This document shows positions 31,996 to 39,400 of a stretch of DNA of 39,569 nt, in pieces (position 1 is the first letter of the stretch; the number at the start of each line of letters is the position of its first letter). The notes beneath the pieces are model-generated. The model did no database searches and had not been told where the DNA came from. It worked only from the letters and a program-made list of their open reading frames with translations. Location: NCBI GenBank assembly GCA_964624765.1, contig CAZUZO010000008.1, forward strand, positions 1 to 39,569, in the 5' to 3' direction. The position numbers and the translations under genes were made by a program. The stretch comes from JAGTVB01 sp964624765. Its GTDB lineage: Bacteria > Pseudomonadota > Gammaproteobacteria > HK1.

Positions 31996-34230
31996 GTGAG
32001 TGATTGTTACGCCGCTATCTTTCAACACGCCAATGAGGCGATGTTTTTGATCGACCCCGAGGGGGATCGGATTGTCGATGCAAACGCCAAGGCGTGCCGC
32101 CTCCTCGGGTATTCCCACCAGGAATTGTTGGGAACCCCGCTCTCCGCCGTGCAACCCGACGAAATGCCGCAATTGCTCGCCTTTGTGCGCTCCGAGTGTA
32201 GCCCCGGCTCGGGTTGGACCGATCAGCTGAGCTGCGTGGCCAAGAACGGCGTAAGGATTCCTGCAGAATTCTCGGGGGCCATGCTCAAGCTCGACGATCG
32301 GCCGTGCTTGGTGGCCATCGTGCGCGATGCCAGCCAAGGCCGGCGTATGGAGAGAGCCTGGCGCACGATCGTCGAGGCGACCAGCGCGGTGACCGGTACG
32401 GGTTTTCTGCGTGCCTTGGTCAAGAGCCTTGCTACCGCGTTGGGTGTACGCTACGCCTTCGTTTCCGAGCTGGTGGGCGCAACGCGCATTCGCGCCCGCG
32501 CATTTTGGGCCAATGGCCAGTTTCTGGAGGGGGTCGAGTATGAGCTTGCCAATACCGCCTGTCAGCAGGTGTTGGCCGGTAACATGGTGCATTATCCCCA
32601 GAACGTGCGGAATCAGTTCCCGGGCAACCACGATCTGGCGGCACTCGAAGCGGTGAGTTATCTTGGCTTGCCCTTGCGTGCTCTGGGCGGTGCGATGCTC
32701 GGCCATTTGGCGGTCATCGATGACAAGCCGATGCCGGTGGCGCCCCTTGATCTTTCCTTCTTTAAGCTGATCGCCGAGAGGGCCCGCGCCGAGGTGGAGC
32801 GGGAACGGGTGGCCATCGAGCTGCTGGCGGCAAAGGAGGCAGCGGAGAAGGCGAACAAGGCCAAGAGCGAGTTTCTGGCCAATATGAGTCATGAGCTGCG
32901 CACCCCGCTCAATGGGATCTTGGGCTACGCACAAATTCTGATGCGGGCGGAGAACCTGCCCGGGGAGCAACGCGACGCCGTGATGACGATTCACCATTGC
33001 GGCGAGAACCTGCTCACCCTCATCAACGACCTCTTGGATCTCTCGAAAATCGAAGCACGTAAATTTGAGCTTGTCGTCGATGACTTCGATTTTCCCGGAT
33101 TTCTGCAAGGCATCGCCAAGACCATTCGCGTGCGCGCAGAGCAAAAAGGGCTGGATTTTCTCTACCAGCCGCTGGGTGATTTGCCCCCGGTGGTGCGCGG
33201 TGCTGAAAACCGCATTCGTCAGATCCTGATCAATCTCCTCGGTAATGCAGTGAAATTCACCGATGCAGGACAAGTTCAGTTTCGGGTCGGGCTTCATCAC
33301 AAGCGGATGCGCTTCGAGGTGGAGGATACCGGTCCGGGGATTGCCTCGGATCGGGTTGAGGAGATTTTCCTGCCTTTTCGGCAGATTCAACACAGCGATG
33401 GTGCAACCGAAGGCACGGGTCTGGGCTTGGCCATCAGCAAACAGCTGACCGAGGCGATGGGCGGAAAGCTCAGCTTGACCAGTCGCCCCGGTGAGGGCAG
33501 CCAGTTTGTATTGGAGCTCGAGCTACCCTTGTCCTCTCAGCTGAAGCTTCCGGTCAGCAGCGCTTATGAAGGGATCGTCGGCTACGAGGGGCCGCGTATC
33601 CCGGTGCTGGTGGTCGACGACAATCCGGCTAACCGAGGTGTGCTGCGGGCGATGTTGTCACCTATGGGGTTTGCCATCACTGAGGCGGTGAACGGACTGG
33701 AAGCCCTCGATACGGTTGCGGCTGTTCGTCCGCGTTTGGTGTTGATGGATCTCGTCATGCCGGTGCTCGACGGCTTTGAAGCGACGCGCCGCTTACGGCG
33801 CGTTCCGGGACAGGAAAGGCTCATCATCGTGGCCATATCGGCAAGCGCCTTTGAGCACAATCGCACCGACAGTCTGGCGGTGGGCTGCGATGACTTTCTT
33901 TCCAAGCCGGTGCAGCTGGAAGCGTTGCTCAAGTGCCTGCAACGTCACCTGGGGCTCGTGTGGACACGCCGCTCGCCGGAACTGATGCCGTCTTGGCCGC
34001 ATGACCAGCAGACCCTGGACGCAGCCATGCCCTGGCCGACGAACGGGGCGCTCGACGAACTGAAGCGGTTGGCAGCCATCGGGGATCTCCATGGGCTCAT
34101 GGCGACAGCCGAGGACCTGGAACGCGGGGACGGCGCACTCAAGCCTTTCGTCAGGCATTTGCTGCAGCTCGCGCGCTCGTTTCAAGTCAACCGCATTCGG
34201 CGCTTTCTCGGGCGCGAGGACGCAGGGTAG
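31996..34230 (+). CDS. Hybrid sensor histidine kinase (PAS-GAF-HisKA-HATPase-REC)
   Basis: This 744-residue kinase is the sensor of a two-component pair. It has no transmembrane segment, so it should be cytosolic. Order: PAS (about residues 1-110), GAF (125-270), coiled linker, HisKA with phospho-accepting His299 in MSHELRTPLNG, HATPase_c (N box ILINLLGNAVKF, DTGPGIA, GTGLGLAI), and a C-terminal receiver domain with VVDDNPAN, phospho-acceptor Asp585 in LVLMDLVMP and Lys637. About 100 residues follow with no recognised Hpt domain. The start is GTG 31996; an in-frame TAG at 31972 limits upstream choice. The next gene follows after 3 bp, so both are cotranscribed. The signal is unknown. Confidence 0.9.
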   Translation: MSDCYAAIFQHANEAMFLIDPEGDRIVDANAKACRLLGYSHQELLGTPLSAVQPDEMPQLLAFVRSECSPGSGWTDQLSCVAKNGVRIPAEFSGAMLKLDDRPCLVAIVRDASQGRRMERAWRTIVEATSAVTGTGFLRALVKSLATALGVRYAFVSELVGATRIRARAFWANGQFLEGVEYELANTACQQVLAGNMVHYPQNVRNQFPGNHDLAALEAVSYLGLPLRALGGAMLGHLAVIDDKPMPVAPLDLSFFKLIAERARAEVERERVAIELLAAKEAAEKANKAKSEFLANMSHELRTPLNGILGYAQILMRAENLPGEQRDAVMTIHHCGENLLTLINDLLDLSKIEARKFELVVDDFDFPGFLQGIAKTIRVRAEQKGLDFLYQPLGDLPPVVRGAENRIRQILINLLGNAVKFTDAGQVQFRVGLHHKRMRFEVEDTGPGIASDRVEEIFLPFRQIQHSDGATEGTGLGLAISKQLTEAMGGKLSLTSRPGEGSQFVLELELPLSSQLKLPVSSAYEGIVGYEGPRIPVLVVDDNPANRGVLRAMLSPMGFAITEAVNGLEALDTVAAVRPRLVLMDLVMPVLDGFEATRRLRRVPGQERLIIVAISASAFEHNRTDSLAVGCDDFLSKPVQLEALLKCLQRHLGLVWTRRSPELMPSWPHDQQTLDAAMPWPTNGALDELKRLAAIGDLHGLMATAEDLERGDGALKPFVRHLLQLARSFQVNRIRRFLGREDAG

Positions 34231-34233
34231 ACT

Positions 34234-35673
34234 ATGGATCAAGCTCGAGACGGGACCGTGATGATCGTCGACGATACGCCGACCAACCTCGGGGTCTTGT
34301 CCGAATGCCTGAATGGGGCGGGCTTTCGCGTGTTGGTGGCGCAAGACGGCGCGAGCGCCGTGGAGCAAGCCGAACGCGCGCGTCCGGATATCATCTTGCT
34401 CGATATCCGCATGCCCGGCCTAGACGGGTATGAGACCTGCCAACGTCTGAAGGAGTCGACGAAGACCGAACAGATACCCGTCATTTTCATGACCGCCTTG
34501 TCCGAAACCCAGGACAAGGTTCGCGCCTTTGCGGTCGGCGGCGTGGATTATGTCACCAAGCCTTTTCAGCATGAAGAGGTGCTCGCCCGGGTGCGCACTC
34601 ATCTGGGTATCCAGCGGCTTCAACGGCAACTCAGCGAACGCAATGCCAGGCTTCAGGAAGCACTCGAAGCTTACCGCCATGCCCAGGCGACGGTGGGCTA
34701 CTTGCACGAAGAAATCAAGGCCGATCACAATTTCGAGACGATCATTGGCGAGTGCAGGGCGTTAAAGGAGCTGTTTCACAAGGTCGAGCTGGTTGCCCCG
34801 ACCGACACAACGGTGCTCATTCAGGGCGAGACCGGTACCGGCAAGGAGCTCGTCGCCCGCGCCTTGCATCACCGCAGCACACGGCGGGAACGCCCTCTGG
34901 TCAAGGTCAACTGTGCCGCGCTTCCCCGCGAACTCATCGAGAGCGAGCTCTTTGGTCACGAGCGGGGAGCCTTTACCGGCGCCACCCAGAGCCGAAAAGG
35001 GCGCTTCGAGCTCGCGCACAAAGGATCGATCTTTCTCGACGAGGTGGGCGAGTTGCCGCTCGAAGCGCAGGCGAAGCTGCTGCGCGTGCTGCAGGAGCAG
35101 GAATTCGAACGGGTAGGAGGAACCCGCACCACGCAGGTGGACGTACGGGTCATCGCGGCCACCAATCGCGATCTTGCGGTCGAGGTCGAGCAGGGCACCT
35201 TTCGCACTGACCTTTTCTATCGATTAGCGGTGTTTCCGCTGTTGGTTCCCGCGCTTCGAGAGCGACGGGAGGACATCCCTCTAGTGGTGCGCTTCTTTCT
35301 CGGCAGGCTCTCCCGAAAGCTCGGTAAGCCGCTGTCCGGTGTCAGTCAAGCCTCCCTGGATCAACTCATGCGCTATCACTGGCCAGGCAATATTCGAGAG
35401 CTGCAAAATGTCCTGGAACACGCCGCCATCCTCACCCAAGCGCCGGTGCTGGAGATCGAGCAACCGCTCCAGACCCGATCGTTGGTGAACCCGCCGTCAT
35501 TGAGTGGCACCTTGGAAGAGGTCGAACGGAGCTACATGCTGCAGGTGCTCAAGGAAACCGATTGGGTGATCGAGGGTGACCGAGGCGCGGCCGCCGTGCT
35601 CGGGCTGCATCCGAGCACATTGCGCAACCGCATGCGCAAGCTCGGCATCCGCAAGCCTCCCTTAATGCTGTGA
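34234..35673 (+). CDS. Sigma-54-dependent response regulator (NtrC family)
   Basis: This 479-residue regulator activates RNA polymerase bound to sigma-54. It has an N-terminal receiver domain (IVDDTPTN; phospho-acceptor Asp57 in IILLDIRMP; Lys109), a coiled linker at about 120-165, and an AAA+ domain with Walker A GETGTGKE at about 198-205, the sigma-54-contacting GAFTGA loop at 245-250, GSIFLDEVGELPL as Walker B, and an arginine-finger region FRTDLFYRL. The C-terminal Fis-type helix-turn-helix is DRGAAAVLGLHPSTLRNRMRKLGI. It is paired with the hybrid kinase, and a sigma-54-type promoter lies about 200 bp downstream of its stop. Confidence 0.92.
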   Translation: MDQARDGTVMIVDDTPTNLGVLSECLNGAGFRVLVAQDGASAVEQAERARPDIILLDIRMPGLDGYETCQRLKESTKTEQIPVIFMTALSETQDKVRAFAVGGVDYVTKPFQHEEVLARVRTHLGIQRLQRQLSERNARLQEALEAYRHAQATVGYLHEEIKADHNFETIIGECRALKELFHKVELVAPTDTTVLIQGETGTGKELVARALHHRSTRRERPLVKVNCAALPRELIESELFGHERGAFTGATQSRKGRFELAHKGSIFLDEVGELPLEAQAKLLRVLQEQEFERVGGTRTTQVDVRVIAATNRDLAVEVEQGTFRTDLFYRLAVFPLLVPALRERREDIPLVVRFFLGRLSRKLGKPLSGVSQASLDQLMRYHWPGNIRELQNVLEHAAILTQAPVLEIEQPLQTRSLVNPPSLSGTLEEVERSYMLQVLKETDWVIEGDRGAAAVLGLHPSTLRNRMRKLGIRKPPLML

Positions 35674-35688
35674 GCTTGAAGCGGACCA

Positions 35689-35706
35689 GAGTCGATTGAG
35701 TCGATC
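35689..35706. promoter_or_regulatory. Tandem 9-mer, possible activator binding site
   Basis: GAGTCGATT is followed immediately by GAGTCGATC. The pair is about 160-180 bp upstream of the sigma-54-type promoter at 35867, a usual distance for an enhancer site of NtrC-type activators. Binding by the adjacent regulator is inference only. Confidence 0.3.
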
Positions 35707-35866
35707 GCATTCGGCTATCCTTTTTACCCTATGCCTTCTGCACATGAGGTGGATCCTTCATATTCGGCAGGGCGTCTCCGCCTCCCGGCCTTTTTTTCTG
35801 CCCCGACTCTCATTTAACCAACTGATCAGCTTGTGAATTCGCCGGACAACTCACCGACTTAGCGGC

Positions 35867-35883
35867 TTGGTACGTCGCTTGCG
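35867..35883 (+). promoter_or_regulatory. Sigma-54 promoter before the contractile sheath gene
   Basis: TTGGTACG-TCGC-TTGC closely matches TTGGCACG-N4-TTGC, with the essential GG and GC separated by the correct 12 bp. The predicted start near 35894 leaves a leader of about 98 nt with GAGGAGAG just before the sheath ATG at 35992. It lies in the 318 bp gap between the sigma-54 activator and the sheath. A seven-T run at 35794-35800 may mark the end of the regulator transcript. Confidence 0.7.
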
Positions 35884-35991
35884 CTTGCCCCTGTAGACCA
35901 CGGCCGCAGCGCTGCCCCGTGGTTTGCCACAGCTCCCAACCGTTTTGCTTGAAAACGCGGTGGGCAGGGTCAAGAGCAGAGGAGAGTTTTG

Positions 35992-36885
35992 ATGCCGACA
36001 TTCCTACACCCCGGTGTTTATGTCCAGGAGGTGCCGAGCGGCGCGCGGCCGATCGAAGCGGTGGGCACCGCCACGGCCGCCTTTGTGGGTTTCACGATTC
36101 GCGGCCCGCTCGCCGAACCGACCTTCATCTCCCGGCGGCAGGACTACGACGATATCTTTGGTGGGATTCAACCGGAGTCATCTGCCGATGCCCCGAACAC
36201 CGATCCGCCACTCGGTGATGCGATGGGGCACGCGGTCAATGCGTTTTTCTTGAATGGTGGAACCACCGCCTATGTGGTGCGGCTGGCCCCCGAGGCGAGG
36301 TCTGCCTCAGTGGCGATTCCTCCGCCTGCGCGGGATGCGGGCGAAACCAGCGACTCCGGCGAGACCAATCCAGAGCTTCTCAAGCTGACTGCTGCCAACC
36401 CCGGCACATGGGGCGCCGGCCTCACCGTGCGGTTCGTTTCGACACCACCCGGATTTTTACTAGACATCGGTAGAGGACAAGGTCGTGCGTTTCAGGCCCT
36501 GGAACGGTTCACCGATCTCAGCTTCTCTAGCAGCGATAGTAATTTCGTGGCGCATAGGGTCAATGGCGTTTCTCAACTGATTCATGTGATGTCCATCGGG
36601 GATGTGACGCCTTATCTGCTGGGCACGAGCACAAGCGGGCCGATCGCCGAGACGGTGAACCTCGCCGCTCTTCAGGATCACACCTTAGCGCTTGCGGTAG
36701 ACGGTCAACAGCGAACCGTCTCGTTTGCGGCGTCTGACCTGTCGGATCTGGAGACCGTTGCCAGCCACATTGAATCGGCGGTGCGAGGCAGCGCCACCGA
36801 GGGGGCCATCGCCCAGTTCACCTGCACGGTCGACCCACAGCGTCGGTTGGTATTGACCTCAGGGAGCCGCACTCCGAATTCGAGA
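35992..36885 (+). pseudogene. Contractile tail/injection-system sheath protein, 3' truncated
   Basis: The N-terminus MPTFLHPGVYVQEVPSGARPIEAVGTATAAFVGFT is that of phage tail sheath and extracellular contractile injection system (eCIS) sheath proteins. LGDAMGHAVNAFFLNGGTTAYVVRLAP and LTAANPGTWGAGLTVRF are further family stretches. About 298 residues remain; the conserved C-terminal domain that joins neighbouring sheath subunits is missing. Homology ends near 36885, where a minus-strand ISAs1-type transposase fragment begins; the frame runs on to 36927 by chance. The ribosome site GAGGAGAG and the sigma-54 promoter are intact. No other tail or injection gene is in the window. Phage-tail and eCIS origins cannot be told apart with certainty. 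Confidence 0.8.
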
Positions 36886-37214
36886 GCCTTCTCGACCTCG
36901 GCGGCATCCAAACCCTGCAGTGCGTAGCGAACCGAAGTATGCGCGGGAGCCCTTCTCCAATGCAGCCCACAGAGCGCGTTCAGTCGAATATGGTGGGCCT
37001 GAATGAAGCGCTGAATCTTCCGGTAGGAGGTCGCCCCGGAGAGTATCGCTAAGATACTGAACAACAGAAGATGACTGAGATCGTACAACTTGCCTTGAGG
37101 GCGTCGAGGATCAGGAATGCTTGCCAGGTGACTCTTGAGCTGCATCATGAACGTAGTCCTTTACATCCGTTTTGCGCTCAATCTTGCACCTATTTGTCAG
37201 CGTTGAACAGCCCT
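36880..37214 (-). mobile_element. ISAs1-type insertion sequence remnant
   Basis: On the minus strand from 37148, MQLKSHLASIPDPRRPQGKLYDLSHLLLFSILAILSGATSYRKIQRFIQ and HTSVRYALQGLDAAEVEKAL match the N-terminal DDE_Tnp_1-associated domain of ISAs1-family transposases. The catalytic DDE domain is missing. The outer end, reading CAGGGCTGTTCAACGCTGAC from 37214 on the minus strand, looks like the left terminal repeat of the element. The inner end is fused to the sheath gene, so a deletion removed most of the element and the sheath 3' end together or in succession. Confidence 0.75.
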
Positions 37215-37215
37215 G

Positions 37216-37248
37216 GGGCGGAAGCCCCGCAGGGGTGTTCCGCCGAAT
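37216..37248 (-). repeat. REP-like hairpin, downstream side of the RAYT unit
   Basis: GGCGGAA and TTCCGCC form a stem enclosing CCCC...GGGG; read on the minus strand it begins CATTCGGCGGAAC. A related sequence in opposite orientation (CATTCGGCGGAAC ... TTTCGCC) lies at 38628-38660 on the other side of the RAYT gene. Paired inverted REPs around a RAYT gene are the known arrangement for this transposase group. Confidence 0.6.
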
Positions 37249-37287
37249 GACACGTGACCTGATTATCGTCCACGCTCACCGGCGGCA

Positions 37288-37370
37288 ACATCCAACGCAC
37301 CCTCGCCGCACCACTCGTGTGGATAGGCACCTGTTTCACCCACCGATGAAATGTCGAATAGGGCCATTGA
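37288..37370 (-). repeat. Duplicated RAYT 3' end, direct repeat of 38096-38178
   Basis: About 83 bp from CCAACGCACCCTCGCCGC to GAATAGGGCCATTG is nearly identical to the 3' end of the RAYT gene at 38096-38178. On the minus strand it would encode QWPYSTFHRWVK but then shifts frame because of small changes near 37330. The two copies lie in the same orientation and bracket the toxin-antitoxin genes exactly. Confidence 0.85.
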
Positions 37371-37384
37371 CCTGAGAAAACATG

Positions 37385-37404
37385 TGTCATACGATTGTAT
37401 GACA
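37385..37404. promoter_or_regulatory. Operator palindrome of the toxin-antitoxin pair
   Basis: TGTCATAC and GTATGACA are perfect inverted repeats with a GATT spacer, 19 bp before the antitoxin ATG. Ribbon-helix-helix antitoxins bind such short palindromes to repress their own operon. The position over the likely promoter fits autoregulation. Confidence 0.7.
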
Positions 37405-37423
37405 AAACCGTAAAGGGCCTCGC

Positions 37424-37684
37424 ATGAGAATTAACGCACGTCTCGACGATGAACACGCTGGCAAGCTCTCGTACCTGATGAAGGCGACGGAAAGCAGCGT
37501 CTCGGAGGTAGTTAAACGGGCCATCGATCTTTACTATAGTGAGCTTCAGAGCCAACAGGTGAAGCCAGTAAACATCTGGAAGCGGTCTGGCTTTATCGGC
37601 TGTTGCGAAGGTCCTGATGAGATCTCAGCGCGCTATAAGGAGGCTTTCAGGGAAATCGCGGCGGCCAAACATGATCATTTCTGA
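37424..37684 (+). CDS. Ribbon-helix-helix antitoxin
   Basis: This 86-residue protein is probably the antitoxin of a VapBC-like pair. Residues about 1-45 (MRINARLDDEHAGKLSYLMKATESSVSEVVKRAIDLYYSEL) form a CopG/Arc-type ribbon-helix-helix DNA-binding domain. The tail with SGFIGCCEGPDEISARYKEAF probably wraps the toxin and blocks its active site. AAAGGG lies about 8 nt before ATG 37424. The 3' end overlaps the toxin gene by 14 bases, the usual coupling. The operator at 37385 supports autoregulation. No close named family can be assigned by eye. Confidence 0.85.
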   Translation: MRINARLDDEHAGKLSYLMKATESSVSEVVKRAIDLYYSELQSQQVKPVNIWKRSGFIGCCEGPDEISARYKEAFREIAAAKHDHF

Positions 37685-38087
37685 CACGGGTTTCTGGCTC
37701 GCCTTGGCTAACCGCAGAGACAAACATCACCGGCGTGCTTACGATTGCCTTGAGGCTATCGATGAACCCCTGGTAACGACCTGGCCAGTCATGACAGAAA
37801 CATGCCACCTGCTACTTCACCGGCTCGGAGACACTGCACAACGAGGTTTTATCGAAGGGTATCGGGATGGCGGATTCAAGGTATTTGATGTCGATCAACA
37901 CCATATCCGTCGTATTTTAGAGTTGATGGAGAAATACACCACACTGCCAATGGACCTGGCCGATGCGTCGTTGGTCATCCTTGCTGAGCATCTGGGCCAC
38001 GGACGCATTCTTTCAACGGATCAGCGAGACTTCGAGACCTATCGCTGGAAGCAACATCGGCCTTTTGAGAATCTGCTATTGCTGTAA
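37671..38087 (+). CDS. PIN-domain toxin (VapC-like ribonuclease)
   Basis: This 138-residue PIN-domain protein is probably a Mg2+-dependent RNase toxin. Acidic residues expected at the active site are present: Asp5 (IISDTG), Glu43 (MTETCHLL), Asp95/Asp98 (PMDLADASLV) and Asp117 (STDQRDF). The start ATG 37671 lies within the antitoxin 3' end and gives the usual IISDTGFW opening; a longer frame from 37617 adds residues not typical of the family. Its stop region overlaps the convergent RAYT stop by 12 bases. Target RNA is unknown. The reading frame and catalytic residues are intact. Confidence 0.88.
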   Translation: MIISDTGFWLALANRRDKHHRRAYDCLEAIDEPLVTTWPVMTETCHLLLHRLGDTAQRGFIEGYRDGGFKVFDVDQHHIRRILELMEKYTTLPMDLADASLVILAEHLGHGRILSTDQRDFETYRWKQHRPFENLLLL

Positions 38088-38603
38088 CTCGATGTTCAAC
38101 GCACCCTCGCCGCCCCACTCGTGTGGATAGGCGACTGCCTTCACCCACCGATGAAATGTTGAATAGGGCCATTGCGCTACCATCGACACGTCGTGATGTT
38201 TGACCAGGTTGAAGTGGACGTAATCCATAGGGCGCGCATAGTCTCTTTCGTCCCGGATGGCATGCTCCCAAAAACGGCGTTGCCAGATGCCACGCTCACC
38301 CTTGGCCATTCGTACCGATGAACGCCGCTCGGTTAGCGCCAGCACCTGCACAAAACGAATTTTGATTGCTTTAATGCGATTGGAAAAGTCATCATCGCCC
38401 GGTGGGAGGGTCATCATACAATGCATGTGATCGGGAAGTACGACCCCGGCGTCGATAGGGAATGGTCGCTCGGCTCGTGTACACTTCACCGCTTCCCGCA
38501 ACGGTTCGATAGGCCGCACCAGCAAGTCGGCCCGGCGCTCTTAGAGGTTGATGGTGAAAAAGAAAGTGCCTCCCAGCATACGGTGACGGCGGTAATCTGG
38601 CAT
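38076..38603 (-). pseudogene. REP-associated tyrosine transposase (RAYT) with internal stop
   Basis: From ATG 38603 the frame reads MPDYRRHRMLGGTFFFTINL, then TAA (38541-38543), then ERRADLLVRPIEPLREAVK and the rest of a complete RAYT-type HUH transposase. The HUH motif is in PDHMHCMM, the KAIKIRFVQ region follows, and the catalytic Tyr is in DYVHFNLVKHHDV; the end is YSTFHRWVKAVAYPHEWGGEGALNI. A single CAA-to-TAA change at codon 21 explains the stop. RAYTs mobilise REP hairpins; here REP-like hairpins lie on both sides. Restart after the stop at a TTG/GTG near 38525 is conceivable but would lose the first beta strand. It is the only visible defect. Confidence 0.85.
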
Positions 38604-38627
38604 CAGTGCACCTTATCACCTCTCATT

Positions 38628-38660
38628 CATTCGGCGGAACCACCTTCGGCGTTTCGCCCT
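38628..38660 (+). repeat. REP-like hairpin, upstream side of the RAYT unit
   Basis: CATTCGGCGGAAC, then CACCTTCGGCG, then TTTCGCC can fold into an imperfect hairpin. It shares its first 13 bases with the REP-like element at 37216-37248, in opposite orientation. It lies 25 bp upstream of the RAYT start. The 38661-38890 gap beyond it shows no gene. Confidence 0.5.
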
Positions 38661-38890
38661 ACGCGGGCTGCGGCGCACTTTAAACCGGCACGATAGTGGC
38701 ACCCTATGGCTAGCGCGGGGTTGCCCTAGTACCCGCCCTGCGCCACAATGCTTTTATTGGTCACCGTATGCTAGACGAGACAGAAGACCTGCACGGCTCC
38801 CCCGCAAACGGAACAATCTCACGAGCGTGCCTACAGGATTTGGGCGACGGTCAGCGTATGTAAGAGCGGGAGCGGTCTACCGAGGACACT

Positions 38891-39346
38891 ATGAGCACAA
38901 CCAGGCTTGCCGAAACCTACGACCAGGATTTTTACGCTTGGGCAATGAAGAACGCCGAGTTGCTGCGCACCGGACGGCTTGCGGAGATCGACGCCGAGAA
39001 CCTCGCGGAGGAACTGGAGAGCATGGGTAAGAGTCAGAAGCGCGCACTGAGCAGCCGCCTTGCCGTGCTTCTGGCCCACCTGTTGAAGTGGACCGCGCAG
39101 AAAGAACAGCGGGAACGCTATATCAATAGCTGGCGCGCCACTATACGTGAGCAACGTAGGCGCATCAATAAGCTCTTGCAAGAGAACCCGAGCTTACAGC
39201 CTACACTGCCCGAGGCTCTTGCTGAGGCGTATCCCAGTGCTGTAGACCAAGCAGTTGCGGAGACGAACTTGCCCGATCGCACCTTTCTCGAGCACTGCCC
39301 GTTCACGCTCGAACAAGCGCTAGACGCGGCGTATTGGCCTGACTGA
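38891..39346 (+). CDS. DUF29-family protein
   Basis: This 151-residue helical protein matches the DUF29 family, of unknown function, which is abundant in cyanobacteria and some purple sulfur bacteria. The family pattern is clear: YDQDFYAWAMKNAELLRTGRLAEIDAENLAEELESMGKSQKRALSSRLAVLLAHLLKW at about residues 10-67, then SWRATIREQRRRINKLLQENPSL, and LPDRTFLEHCPFTLEQALDAAYWPD at the C-terminus. The size is standard and the gene appears complete. The start is ATG 38891 with a GAGGA-type site. DUF29 genes are often in multi-copy accessory regions, fitting its place beside the RAYT/REP and toxin-antitoxin unit. Confidence 0.88.
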   Translation: MSTTRLAETYDQDFYAWAMKNAELLRTGRLAEIDAENLAEELESMGKSQKRALSSRLAVLLAHLLKWTAQKEQRERYINSWRATIREQRRRINKLLQENPSLQPTLPEALAEAYPSAVDQAVAETNLPDRTFLEHCPFTLEQALDAAYWPD

Positions 39347-39400
39347 TGCTGCCTGTCACGTTACAGGCGACTCAAGTCTTACGCTCCAGCATCCGGACCT

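Noticed and set aside
31897..33393. Long open frame (498 codons) on the minus strand across the kinase gene
   Set aside because: It is antisense to a complete, motif-rich histidine kinase and its translation has no recognisable domain; it is a shadow of high-GC coding sequence.
36886..36927. Continuation of the sheath reading frame to 36927
   Set aside because: The codons after about 36885 are antisense to the ISAs1-type transposase and bear no sheath similarity.
37190..37555. 121-codon minus-strand frame overlapping the antitoxin
   Set aside because: It joins the RAYT 3' fragment with unrelated sequence and is antisense to the antitoxin; it is not a gene.
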